Shown: piece by piece, positions 1 through 7,947 of the stretch | Layout: every line of letters starts with the position of its first letter | How positions within the stretch are numbered: position 1 is the first letter of the stretch | Assembly: GCA_943788635.1 (NCBI GenBank) | Contig: CALSRA010000028.1 | Coordinates: 102,520 to 136,110, forward strand | Direction: 5' to 3' | Source of the DNA: an uncultured Alphaproteobacteria bacterium | GTDB lineage: Bacteria; Pseudomonadota; Alphaproteobacteria; UBA8366; GCA-2717185 | DNA: 33,591 nt | Translations under genes and position numbers: made by a program | The notes under the pieces: model-generated | Database searches by the model: none | Told to the model about the DNA's origin: nothing | Seen by the model: the letters and a program-made list of their open reading frames with translations, nothing else

Positions 1-616
1 GCCGACGATATATTTGGTCGCTGCCTGCACCGATACATCAACGCCATGGTCCAGCGGTTTGTAGAAATATCCGCCGGCCCCAGGTGTTATCCATGACGAC
101 GAGGACGTCGCGGGCATGGGCCGCGGCGACGATGGCCGGTGTGTCCTGCACATCAAAGGTCTGGGACCCCGGGCTTTCGGTCCAGATAATCTTCGTGTTG
201 TCGCGAATCAGATCGGCAATCCCGGCACCGATGGTGGGATCATAGTATTCAGCCTCGATCCCGAATTTCTTGAGGATCTTGTTGGAAAAGTTCCGTGTTG
301 GCGCATAGGCGCTGTCGGTGATCAGAATATGATCGCCGGTTTCGGTCAGGGCGCTCAGCGTCATGGTAATAGCGGCGAGCCCCGAGGGCGCCAAAACCGT
401 GCCATACGCGCGCTCCAGCGCCGTCATGGCTTCTTCCAGCGCGAAGGTCGTCGGTGTACCGCGGCGACCGTAGCGGACTTTGGCGTCCGTCCTGTCCAGG
501 AAATCCTCGTAGGTACGCGTCAGCACCGTGGATGCGTGATAGACCGGCGGATTGACGTTACCGTGGTTGTCGTAGGGGTGGTTGCCGCTATGGGTGACGA
601 TCGTATTGTCTTTCAT
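1..616 (-). pseudogene. metC: cystathionine beta-lyase (MetC-like), 3'-truncated by window edge, one frameshift
   Basis: PLP-dependent Cys/Met metabolism family enzyme that would cleave cystathionine to homocysteine, pyruvate and ammonia in methionine synthesis. The ATG at 616 opens with MKDNTIVTHSGNHPYDNHG, followed by NPPVYHAST, RYGRRGTPT, APSGLAAI and VVMDNTWG, all typical of the N-terminal half of proteobacterial cystathionine beta-lyases. After DNTWG the frame shifts at the run of four C at 78-81 (GGGG on the coding strand). Removing one base restores A-G-G-Y-F-Y-K-P-L-D-H-G-V-D-V-S-V-Q-A-A and runs open to the window edge, so the PLP-binding lysine lies outside. It is divergent from the FAD oxidoreductase at 734. 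The frameshift is in a homopolymer and may be a sequence error rather than true decay. O-acetylhomoserine sulfhydrylase relatives are less likely from the N-terminus. Confidence 0.85.
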
Positions 617-733
617 GAGCCTACCGTTATTGTAGTCGTGTGAATTTGATCGGGACGCGCGGGTCGCGACCGTCCCCCTAAGGGTTCTAGTGATACCACC
701 CGCGTTTTCCCATGAGCAAGCGAGACATTTGAG

Positions 734-1850
734 ATGATTGAGAAAGTAGACTGCGTCGTTATAGGCGCCGGAGTCGTGGGATTGGCAACAGCGCGTGCGC
801 TGGCAATGGCGGGCCGCGAAGTCATCGTTCTGGAATCCGAATATATGATCGGTACGGGGACGAGTTCGCGAAACAGCGAGGTTATTCATGCCGGTATATA
901 TTATACGCCCGGCAGCCTGAAAGCGCAGTATTGCGTGGCAGGCAAGAACACCCTGTATAAATATTGCGCCGAACACGGCATTGCCCACCGCCGCTGCGGA
1001 AAGCTGATTGTGGCGACGTCAGAGGATCAGATCGAGACGTTCGAGGGAATCCGAAAACGCGCGGCAGAATGCGGAGGGTCACTGACCTGGAAATGCTCAG
1101 TGCCGAGGATGCGAAGGCGATGGAGCCGGAATTGTCCTGTGTGGCCGCGTTGTATTCACCATCGACGGGGATCATCGATTCTCATGGGCTGATGCTGGAA
1201 TTGCAGGGCGATGCTGAAGACCATGGCGCCATGCTGGCGTTTCTCAGCCCCGTGAAAGGGGGTGAAATCCGCGATGATGGTATCCTGCTGAATGTCGGCG
1301 GCGATGACCCGATGCAGTTGCTGTGCCGCACTGTCATCAATAGTGCCGGCCTTTATGCGACCGAGATCGCGGGAAACATGCAGGGCATGCCACAGGACCT
1401 TGTGCCGCAGACCTATTACACCAAGGGTAATTACTATTCACTGACGGGGAAGACACCGTTCAACCGGCTGGTCTATCCGGCGCCGACGACGGAATTTCTG
1501 GGGGTGCATATCTCGATTGATATGGGCGGGCAGGCGCGGTTCGGACCGGATGTCGAGCAATCGCCGGTTATCGATTATGACGTCGATCCCGGGCGCGCAG
1601 ATCACTTTTATGATTCGGTTCGGCGCTACTGGCCGGGTCTGAAGGACGGGGCGTTTGCAGCCGTCCTATTCCGGTATCCGGCCCAGAATTACCGCTCCGG
1701 GCGTGCCGCTGTGCGATTTTGTTATTCAGGGACCGCGTGAACACGGGATTGCGGGGGCTGGTGAATCTTTTTGGTATCGAGTCCCCTGGACTGACCAGCT
1801 CGATGCCGATCGCAGCCCATGTCGCAGAATTGTTGCGGGGTGGAAACTGA
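734..1850 (+). pseudogene. FAD-dependent oxidoreductase (L-2-hydroxyglutarate oxidase-like), three frameshifts
   Basis: The ATG at 734 begins a Rossmann FAD motif ([16 protein letters not shown], residues 9-24), then the family segment [16 protein letters not shown]. This is the DAO-like fold of LhgO/YgaF, enzymes that oxidise L-2-hydroxyglutarate or similar 2-hydroxy acids. Three single-base homopolymer shifts break the reading: one G missing at GGG 1076-1078 (...AAECGG/VTDLEML), one T extra at TTT 1654-1656 (KDGA/LQPSYSGIRPRI), and one G extra at GGGGG 1753-1757 (HGIAG/LVNLFGIESPGLTSSMP). Correcting all three gives exactly 372 codons ending at TGA 1848-1850 with every conserved block intact. 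The gene is therefore either very recently damaged or, more likely, intact with sequence errors. It is followed by a strong terminator at 1883. Substrate is inferred only from family resemblance. Confidence 0.8.
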
Positions 1851-1882
1851 CTGCCTTTAGAGCGCGGACCGGACAAAAATAA

Positions 1883-1917
1883 GGCCCGGATGCTGGAAAG
1901 CATCCGGGCCATTTTTT
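1883..1917. terminator. strong bidirectional intrinsic terminator
   Basis: A perfect 12-bp inverted repeat, GGCCCGGATGCT (1883-1894) and AGCATCCGGGCC (1899-1910), encloses a GGAA tetraloop. It is followed by A then six T on the plus strand and by TTATTTTT on the minus strand. It lies between the convergent ends of the FAD oxidoreductase gene (1850) and dctM (1934), so it can stop transcription from both sides. Confidence 0.93.
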
Positions 1918-1933
1918 GTTCCGGGTAAAGACG

Positions 1934-3217
1934 TTACCCGAAGACCTTCACCACCATCTGCATGGGCAGCCACAGGGCTATGATGGGGAAGAGGAGTACC
2001 AGTACGAGTACGACGCCATCCGTTATGAGGAATGGTATCGCACCCCTCATAACCTTGGTTACCGGGACCCCGGTTGTACCACTTACAGCAAACAGGTTGA
2101 GCCCGACCGGTGGGATCACCCCTCCCATTTCGATGCAGAGGGCGACCATAATCCCGAGATGAACCGGATCGACCCCGAGGGTCAACGCAACCGGGAAGAA
2201 GATCGGCACGGTCAAAACGAGGATCGCAACACCTGTCAGGAACATCGACAGTACCAGCAGGATGATCAGCAGGACGACCAGGAAGCCCATCTGGGACAGG
2301 CCCAGCGTGTTGACCCAGTTTGCCAGATCCTGCGGCCAGCCCTTGTTTGCCAGAAGGAACTGGAACACGCCGACACAGCCCAGAAGGAAGAAGACGATGG
2401 CTGTCAGGTTGGTGGCGCGAATTGTCACCGGCATCAGTTCCTTCAGGAACGCGCCGCGCTTGAACAGCAAGCCGTACAACAAGGCGTAACCCGATGCGGC
2501 CGCACCGGCTTCTGTCGGGGTGAACAACCCGCCATAAAGACCGCCAAGCACCGCAACCGGCATCAGCAGGGCAGGCCATGATTCCCACAATGCTTCGCCA
2601 AGATACTTCCAGCTGAACGTGCCGGATGGCAGTTTCATATAGAAGGACATCAGGACGATAATCGCCGCGTCGCTGAGCGCCAGCATGAGGCCCGGAATAA
2701 AGCCGGCAAAGAACAGTTCGACGATCGAACCTTCTGTAATGATGCCATACAGGATCAGCGTGATACTGGGCGGAATCAGGATCGCGATGCCGCCACCGCA
2801 GGCGATGATGCCTGCTGCCATCCAGACCGGATAGCCGCGCCGTATCATTTCCGGATAGGCGATAACGCCCATTGCCGCCGCCATGGCTGTACTGGAGCCT
2901 GAAATCGCACCAAAAAGGACAGCGGCCAGCAGGGTTGCATATGCAAATCCACCAGGCAGCCAGCCGATAATGGCGTCAGCCAGTTTGAACAGCTTCGAGA
3001 TCAGTCCCGTTCGCTCCATCAGGAAACCGGCATAGATGAAGAACGGAATTGCCATCAACGTATATTTGTTGACGAAGCTGAAGAATGACCGGAACAGCGC
3101 TACGGGCGATATGATCGGGTCGGAAATTATGACCATAATCACCGCTGCCGCGAGCGCGATACCGATCGGCGCACCGGCAACCAAAAGGGCGACTAACCCT
3201 CCACCAAGCAGGCCCAT
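1934..3217 (-). CDS. dctM: TRAP transporter large permease subunit (DctM family)
   Basis: Inner-membrane subunit that forms the sodium-driven translocation channel of a tripartite ATP-independent periplasmic transporter. The 427-residue protein is hydrophobic along its whole length with about a dozen membrane segments, the usual DctM size. It carries typical motifs such as PFFIYAGFLMERTG, FGAISGSSTAMAAAMGVIAYPEM, GGGIAILIPPSITLILYG and CIEMGGVIPPVGLNLF. The ATG at 3217 is preceded by GGGGGAG about 11 nt upstream. It is the last gene of a dctP-dctQ-dctM transcript, 51 nt after dctQ, and ends just before the terminator at 1883-1910. The substrate cannot be told from the permease. Organic acids are the usual cargo. 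Confidence 0.95.
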   Translation of the reverse strand: MGLLGGGLVALLVAGAPIGIALAAAVIMVIISDPIISPVALFRSFFSFVNKYTLMAIPFFIYAGFLMERTGLISKLFKLADAIIGWLPGGFAYATLLAAVLFGAISGSSTAMAAAMGVIAYPEMIRRGYPVWMAAGIIACGGGIAILIPPSITLILYGIITEGSIVELFFAGFIPGLMLALSDAAIIVLMSFYMKLPSGTFSWKYLGEALWESWPALLMPVAVLGGLYGGLFTPTEAGAAASGYALLYGLLFKRGAFLKELMPVTIRATNLTAIVFFLLGCVGVFQFLLANKGWPQDLANWVNTLGLSQMGFLVVLLIILLVLSMFLTGVAILVLTVPIFFPVALTLGVDPVHLGIMVALCIEMGGVIPPVGLNLFAVSGTTGVPVTKVMRGAIPFLITDGVVLVLVLLFPIIALWLPMQMVVKVFG

Positions 3218-3268
3218 TTTATTTTGTCTCCCCCAATGCCCTTAAGCGGGCATCGATTCATTGAATGA

Positions 3269-3826
3269 TTATACTTCGATGCCTTCTTCAACTGGCGCCC
3301 ATGGAAATACCTCTTTGCCACGAATGGCCTGGATATCCTGGTACAGCTGGAAAAGGGTGGTCAGTGCCATCAAGGCGAAGGCAATGACGAGGCAAAGCAT
3401 GAACGGCCACAGTTCAAGAACCATGCTCTGGCTCTTGCGGTGCAGCAGATGCATGCGTTCAACCGTCGGGATTCCCCACCAGGCAAATGATGTAAATAGT
3501 GTCAGGCTAATGGCGCTAATGATGGCCCGGACGGTCAGGGTCAGCTTTATGAAGCCCTTTGCGCGAAGCACATCCATTGCCGCGCTCATCGCGAGATGCG
3601 AGCGGCGTGCCTGGGTTACGGCACAAAAAAGAAAAACAGCGCCAACCATGTAATAGGTGACAGCGTCCTGTCCCCAGTCGAATACGACACCCAGTGCATA
3701 GCGGCGAAGGATTTCAACAATTGCCAGGATTGTCGACGCAAGCAGAACGAATGCGGCGCAGTTGGCGATAATCACGTCGAGAAAGAACCGTACACCCCGG
3801 TACGTTTTGTCGATTGCATCTTCCAT
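3269..3826 (-). CDS. dctQ: TRAP transporter small permease subunit (DctQ family)
   Basis: Small membrane subunit with four predicted membrane helices that partners the large permease and helps dock the binding protein. The 185-residue protein contains the DctQ-type core: a first helix ending in EILRRYALGVVFDWGQDAV, followed by YYMVGAVFLFCAVTQARRSHLAM. The 'RR-HLAM' segment is characteristic of the family. I chose the ATG at 3826 (MEDAIDKTYRG) with a weak GGGA about 7 nt upstream. The frame stays open to a TTG at 3856 that would add ten non-family residues and run towards the upstream hairpin. It lies between dctP and dctM in the usual order. Confidence 0.9.
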   Translation of the reverse strand: MEDAIDKTYRGVRFFLDVIIANCAAFVLLASTILAIVEILRRYALGVVFDWGQDAVTYYMVGAVFLFCAVTQARRSHLAMSAAMDVLRAKGFIKLTLTVRAIISAISLTLFTSFAWWGIPTVERMHLLHRKSQSMVLELWPFMLCLVIAFALMALTTLFQLYQDIQAIRGKEVFPWAPVEEGIEV

Positions 3827-3857
3827 GAATGATCCCGATCGAGAGATTAAGGACAAG

Positions 3858-3886
3858 GAGAGGCCACAACTAGGTTGTGGCCTCTC
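3858..3886. terminator. dctP-dctQ intergenic hairpin (attenuator or mRNA stabiliser)
   Basis: A perfect 13-bp inverted repeat, arms 3858-3870 and 3874-3886, closes a 3-nt loop. It is the second of two hairpins in the dctP-dctQ gap as read on the minus strand. No T-run follows on the minus strand (CTTGTCCTTAATC), so complete termination is not expected. Partial termination or protection of the dctP message from 3' decay would give the excess of periplasmic binding protein over permease that these systems need. Confidence 0.7.
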
Positions 3887-3908
3887 TTATTGATAGACAA
3901 ACAGTGAA

Positions 3909-3933
3909 CGGTACCGGGGAAATGCCGGTACCG
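3909..3933. terminator. first hairpin downstream of dctP
   Basis: A 9-bp inverted repeat, CGGTACCGG (3909-3917) and CCGGTACCG (3925-3933), encloses a 7-nt loop. It begins about 23 nt after the dctP stop codon on the minus strand. It lies just ahead of the 13-bp hairpin at 3858-3886, forming a double stem-loop between dctP and dctQ. It lacks a clear U-tract. Confidence 0.55.
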
Positions 3934-3955
3934 CTCACATGATATTGTCCTAAGC

Positions 3956-5140
3956 TTACTTCGCGCCGCGAGCTGCTGCGCCGCGCTTCTTCTCTGCTGC
4001 CTTATCAATCTTGGAGTACTTCGAGAACCAAGGCTGCAGGGCTGCACAATCGGTCTTTTCAAGCGGATCGCTGCCCATCGGGTTTGCGGCAACGGCTGCT
4101 TTGGCTTCCATCTTGAACTTCCCGATCCACTCGTGAGCGTCATCCGGGGTATTCTTTTTCAGCCAGTCGACAGTTGCATTGCCCAGCTTGTCGGCAAGTG
4201 CCTTCTTTTCAGCGTCATTGGCAATGTAGATGCCGGGCTTCGAAGGATCCGAGGTCTGGTAAAGGTCAAGCATGCGCTTGTCATTGCACCAGTTCATCTG
4301 CTTTTCGAAGGGCATAATGTCGTTCTTGACGGTGTCGCCAATGATCTTCTGTGTTTCGGCGCTCAGTGAATTCCACCATTTGGAACTGGCACCAATCCAG
4401 TAGTAATCACCCACAATGCCGTTGATGCCGGCAACGGTGAAGAACGGTGCCTGATCCTTGGTGGCATTGAAGCCGCCGAGGCTGGTCAGCAGGCCGTCGA
4501 TGACACCGGTCTGAAGTGCCGGCGGGACATCGCCGAATGCCATTGTCGTCGGGTTTGCACCCCAGGCGCCAAGCGCTGCGTTCTCAGCCGGGCCCATGCT
4601 GCGGATTTTCTTGCCCGCGAAATCATCGGGGCTCAGCAGGCGATTGCCCGAACCGGCACCCATGAACATGCTCATGTGGCCATAGCCGAGCGTCATGATA
4701 TCATGAAGCTTTTCAAGGCGTTCACGAAGCATCTTGACGGTTTCGAAATCACCGATGGAATTGATGGCACCCGGCGTCGAAAGGTTCATCGGACCAACGA
4801 CAACACTCATATACGGCTCGACCTGTGCGGATTTACCGAACTGGCCCCAAGCCATTTCGAGGTTACCCTCGGTCATGGCTTCCATGGCTTCGGGAATGTT
4901 GTAAAGCGCGCCGGCATAATAGGTCTGGACCTTGCTGCCGGGGAGCCGCTTTTCAATCAGTTCCTTGAAATATTCTTTCGAAATGGCTGCCGGATGTGGC
5001 GGGCCCGTAAGGTCGCTCGCGAAACGAATGGTAACCGCGTCGGCGGCGGAAACGGTCGAAACCGGTCCTGCAAAAGCGACGCTGATGGCTGCGGCGGCAA
5101 GACCCGCACGCAACAGATTGCGCCTGTTTGAAACACGCAT
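3956..5140 (-). CDS. dctP: TRAP transporter periplasmic substrate-binding protein (DctP family)
   Basis: Periplasmic solute receptor that captures the ligand and delivers it to DctQM. The protein of 394 residues opens with MRVSNRRNLLRAGLAAAAISVAFAG, a signal with a twin-arginine pair and cleavage expected near VSAA, about residue 32. The mature part is DctP-like: RFASDLTGPPHPAAISKEYFKELIEKRLPGSKVQ, YYAGALYNIPEAMEAMTEGNLEMAW and FGDVPPALQTGVIDGLLTS. I chose ATG 5140 because GGGAGG sits 8 nt upstream. A TTG one codon earlier is unlikely. The C-terminus is long and lysine/alanine-rich. It is first in the operon, with 190 bp of upstream non-coding DNA for regulation and two hairpins after it. The ligand is not predictable from this reading. 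Confidence 0.95.
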   Translation of the reverse strand: MRVSNRRNLLRAGLAAAAISVAFAGPVSTVSAADAVTIRFASDLTGPPHPAAISKEYFKELIEKRLPGSKVQTYYAGALYNIPEAMEAMTEGNLEMAWGQFGKSAQVEPYMSVVVGPMNLSTPGAINSIGDFETVKMLRERLEKLHDIMTLGYGHMSMFMGAGSGNRLLSPDDFAGKKIRSMGPAENAALGAWGANPTTMAFGDVPPALQTGVIDGLLTSLGGFNATKDQAPFFTVAGINGIVGDYYWIGASSKWWNSLSAETQKIIGDTVKNDIMPFEKQMNWCNDKRMLDLYQTSDPSKPGIYIANDAEKKALADKLGNATVDWLKKNTPDDAHEWIGKFKMEAKAAVAANPMGSDPLEKTDCAALQPWFSKYSKIDKAAEKKRGAAARGAK

Positions 5141-5208
5141 CAAATAACCTCCCTGAAACTAGTGGATAGCTCTTAATAGTTAGGTTCAGCCTTATTGCTA
5201 AACCGTTC

Positions 5209-5231
5209 AATCGGTCGAAAGGTTACCGATT
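5209..5231. promoter_or_regulatory. inverted repeat upstream of dctP, candidate operator
   Basis: AATCGGT (5209-5215) and ACCGATT (5225-5231) form a 7-bp inverted repeat with a 9-nt spacer. It is centred about 80 bp upstream of the dctP start in the only non-coding gap that can hold the TRAP promoter. The size and spacing suit a dimeric repressor of GntR or IclR type, which often control TRAP operons. No such regulator gene is in the window, so this is a guess from symmetry and position. Confidence 0.3.
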
Positions 5232-5333
5232 TACTAAGGCGCTAGCAACCCCTGAAACGTCAGAAATAGGGGAGTTATACGTGATTCACTGGATTGTTTT
5301 GGTTAAAATACACCCCTGCGTTGCGTTGGCGTG

Positions 5334-5894
5334 TCAGCCCGTGAAATAAGGCAATTCCCGCGGGTCTGGAATGGCAATTCTTTCCTGTTGGCAAGGTTCA
5401 AAACCGGCTTTCTGATAGAGCGGCAGGGCCGTGGGGTGATCCAGGTTGCAGGTGTGGATACGGACCCGCTCCGGGTTCGATTGCCAGGCGGTGTCGAGCG
5501 ACCAGTCGACGAGGTACCGTCCCAGTCCCCTGCCGATGAATTCCGGCATCAGGCCGAGATACGCAATTTCGATTTCGGGAAAGCGGCGCGAGTCTATTTC
5601 CGTATAGCCGGCGGGAACGCCACCGACATAGAGAACATAAATCGAGACCGATTCATCGTGGATGAACGTGACCAGCGCCTCGTCGGTCATCTGGCGGCGT
5701 TCGTACCACAGCCAGTCATGCCCGATTGTGTTATACAAAAAACGATAGAACGAAATCGTTGGCCGTTCGGCGCGCAACAGCATGACAGGGCGGGAGAGGG
5801 TTGGTGGTCGCGCGGGCGCCCGCGCCGGTGCTGTGCGCATATCCAGTGTCGTGACTGTGACGACGATTTCGCCGGTCTGGTCGTGTTCAGTCAT
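5334..5894 (-). CDS. GNAT family N-acetyltransferase
   Basis: Acetyl-CoA-dependent N-acetyltransferase of 186 residues. The GNAT core is clear: YVLYVGGVPAGYTEID (strands 2-3), IAYLGLMPEFIGRGLGRYLVDWSLDTA (the acetyl-CoA-binding loop with R/Q-x-x-G-x-G/A as IGRGLG) and ALPLYQKAGFEP (motif B). About 60 extra residues precede the core and include a proline-rich stretch APARAPARPPTL. The ATG at 5894 overlaps the end of the preceding gene by 8 bp (ATGACTGA), indicating translational coupling. It is the last gene of the cysK-alaX-sseA run. The acceptor substrate is unknown. Confidence 0.85.
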   Translation of the reverse strand: MTEHDQTGEIVVTVTTLDMRTAPARAPARPPTLSRPVMLLRAERPTISFYRFLYNTIGHDWLWYERRQMTDEALVTFIHDESVSIYVLYVGGVPAGYTEIDSRRFPEIEIAYLGLMPEFIGRGLGRYLVDWSLDTAWQSNPERVRIHTCNLDHPTALPLYQKAGFEPCQQERIAIPDPRELPYFTG

Positions 5895-6324
5895 AGGGTA
5901 ACGCCGTCGGCGTTGTCAGCCAACGTGACATGGTTATGACGGGTTCGGTGCGGTAGCCCACGGATTCATAAAACTGCGTCATGTCGCGGTTGGTGTCCCG
6001 AATCATGAGTTCGATCTTTGGCGCGCCCTGCTGTCGCAGCCAGTTTTCCGCATGTTCAACGATCGCGCGGCCCAGGCCCTGCCGTTGCCGGTTCGGGGCA
6101 ACCGCGAGGTAATAGAGCCAGGCCCGATGCCCGTCATGACCGCACATGACAGCAGCGATCAGGGCGCCGGGCTCCTCCGTACCAATGAATATCTCGGCGC
6201 TTGCTGTTTGCCGGGCCCGACGGATGTCGGCAACCGGGTCATTCCAGGGACGCGTCAGATCGCATTGGGTCCACAACGCGATAACAGATTCTACGTCGCT
6301 GTCGACTATTGGGCGGATCAGCAT
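5887..6324 (-). CDS. ypeA: YpeA-type GNAT acetyltransferase
   Basis: GNAT protein of 145 residues. The N-terminus MLIRPIVDSDVESVIALWTQCDLTRPWNDPVADI is the hallmark of the YpeA subgroup (ALW..C-L-RPWNDP). The acetyl-CoA loop is YYLAVAPNRQRQGLGRAIVEHAE (residues near 71-93), followed by IRDTNRDMTQFYESVGY. It starts 12 nt after the sulfurtransferase stop, has only a weak ribosome site (GGCGAAAAAG), and overlaps the next GNAT gene by 8 bp. The pair of unrelated GNATs is probably expressed from the same message. Function of YpeA proteins is not established. Confidence 0.88.
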   Translation of the reverse strand: MLIRPIVDSDVESVIALWTQCDLTRPWNDPVADIRRARQTASAEIFIGTEEPGALIAAVMCGHDGHRAWLYYLAVAPNRQRQGLGRAIVEHAENWLRQQGAPKIELMIRDTNRDMTQFYESVGYRTEPVITMSRWLTTPTALPYD

Positions 6325-6336
6325 CTTTTTCGCCGA

Positions 6337-7188
6337 CTATTTCTGGACCGGTGTGTCCTCGCGCGCGCCCCATTCTGACCAGGACCCGTCATAGACAGGA
6401 ACGTCTTTATTGCCGACGAGGTAGAGGCCAAGTGATATCAGGCACGCTGCCACGCCCGAACCGCAACTCGTGACGATGGGTTGCTGGTGATCGATACGCT
6501 GGTTGGACAGGACATTGCGGATATCGTCGGCAGACACGAATGTCTTTGTTTCTGGGTTGATGAAGTTTTCAACGGGCAGGCTGACCGAGCCTGGCATATG
6601 TCCTGATCTCAGGCCGGGCCGGGGCTCTGCATCGACGCCGACAAACCGCCCCGCAGGCCGCGCGTCGATGACGAGTTCCTGGCGGGCGTCCTGGTTTTTC
6701 AGCATCTGATCGATGTCGCGGATGAGCCTGTTGTTCACGGTCGCACGGAAATCCGTGCGTTGCGGGTCATCGATCTCGTCCGAGACGGCCCGGTGCTCGC
6801 TCAACCACTTGGGCAGCCCCCCATTGAGAACCGCGACCTTTTCATGGCCAAACACCCGGAATGTCCACCAGGCGCGGGGGGACGTGCGAATGCCGTGTAC
6901 ATCATAGATGACGACCAAATCCTCGTTGCTGATTCCCAGCGTGCTCATCTGGGCGCCGAACTGCTCTGCCGTTGGCAGCATGTGCGGCAAGGATATGTTG
7001 CGGTCGCTGACGTCTTCGATGTCGAATAGCATCGCGCCGGGAATATGCCGCTGTGAAAATTCGGTTTCCGCGTCGCGGCCGGTGCCGGGCAGGTGATAAC
7101 TGGCATCCAGAACCTTGACGTTCGTGGATCCCATGTGTTCGGCCAGCCATTCGGTTTCGATCAAGGCATCAGCATTCACATAGGTCAT
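6337..7188 (-). CDS. sseA: 3-mercaptopyruvate/thiosulfate sulfurtransferase
   Basis: Tandem-rhodanese enzyme of 283 residues that moves sulfane sulfur from 3-mercaptopyruvate or thiosulfate to an acceptor through a cysteine persulfide. The first, inactive rhodanese domain spans about residues 8-135 (VKVLDASYHLPGTGRD, HIPGAMLFDIEDVSD, VVIYDVHGIRTSPRAWWTFRVFGH). The second, about 165-280, contains VIDARPAGRF and the active loop C242-G-S-G-V-A. The CGSGV loop favours the mercaptopyruvate type over CRKGV/T thiosulfate rhodaneses. AAGGGA lies about 9 nt before the ATG at 7188. It sits 24 nt behind the AlaX gene and downstream of cysteine synthase, fitting a cysteine/sulfur role. Confidence 0.92.
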   Translation of the reverse strand: MTYVNADALIETEWLAEHMGSTNVKVLDASYHLPGTGRDAETEFSQRHIPGAMLFDIEDVSDRNISLPHMLPTAEQFGAQMSTLGISNEDLVVIYDVHGIRTSPRAWWTFRVFGHEKVAVLNGGLPKWLSEHRAVSDEIDDPQRTDFRATVNNRLIRDIDQMLKNQDARQELVIDARPAGRFVGVDAEPRPGLRSGHMPGSVSLPVENFINPETKTFVSADDIRNVLSNQRIDHQQPIVTSCGSGVAACLISLGLYLVGNKDVPVYDGSWSEWGAREDTPVQK

Positions 7189-7212
7189 TTTGGCAATTCC
7201 CTTCGCTCAAAT

Positions 7213-7947
7213 TCAGTTATCTGCAAAGACAATATTGACGCGCCGGTTACGCTTTCCCTTATTCTCGATCTTGCCCACACGGACCGGTCCGACTTCTCCT
7301 GTATGGGCCAGATGTGTGCCGCCGCAAGGCTGAAGGTCGACTTTTGGAATTTCCAGCAGCCTGACCTTGCCGGAGCCACGGGGCGGTTGTACCGACATCG
7401 TCCGGACCAGTTCCGGGTTGGCGTCCAGTTCGGCATCGTCGACCCAGCGTGCGCCTACCGGATGGTTTTCCGTCACCAGTTTGTTGATCGCTTCGGTAAT
7501 GGCTTCCTTGTCCAGACTGCCGTCACTGATGTCGAAATCCAGACTGCTGCGGGCCTCGCCGATCTTGCCGCCAGTCACGCCATAGGGAACAACGGCGCAG
7601 AGCAGGTGGAGGCAGGTATGCATCCGCATATGATTGTAGCGGCGGTCCCAGTCGAGCCGGACGGTGACCGTATCACCGGGAACAGGCAGTGCCGCGCCGG
7701 TTTCGGGGACATGGACGACGTTTTCGTCGCCGTCACCCTTTACGGTCGTGGCGATTCGGCTTTCACGGCCATCTGCCAGAAACATGCTGCCGGTATCGCC
7801 CGGCTGTCCGCCGCCGGTCGGGTAGAAAACCGACCTATCGAGGATGATTCCACCCAGATCGTTTACCGCGACAACGGATGCTTCGCATTCGCGCAAATAA
7901 GAATCGGCGCGGAACAGTTCTTCGGTAATCACTTTGTATCCAGCCAT
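7213..7947 (-). CDS. alanyl-tRNA editing protein (AlaX-like)
   Basis: Free-standing homologue of the editing domain of alanyl-tRNA synthetase. It hydrolyses Ser-tRNA(Ala) or Gly-tRNA(Ala) in the cytoplasm. The 244 residues begin with the strand segment GGIILDRSVFYPTGGGQPGDTG, typical of the class II AlaRS editing region. They carry both metal-binding motifs, H106-x3-H110 (HMRMH) and C208-x3-H212 (CGGTH). The length matches AlaX-M/AlaX-L proteins. The ATG at 7947 lies inside the last codons of cysteine synthase, a 19-bp overlap. Serine and cysteine metabolism share substrates with this editing reaction, so the linkage to cysK may be meaningful, though that is inference. Confidence 0.92.
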   Translation of the reverse strand: MAGYKVITEELFRADSYLRECEASVVAVNDLGGIILDRSVFYPTGGGQPGDTGSMFLADGRESRIATTVKGDGDENVVHVPETGAALPVPGDTVTVRLDWDRRYNHMRMHTCLHLLCAVVPYGVTGGKIGEARSSLDFDISDGSLDKEAITEAINKLVTENHPVGARWVDDAELDANPELVRTMSVQPPRGSGKVRLLEIPKVDLQPCGGTHLAHTGEVGPVRVGKIENKGKRNRRVNIVFADN

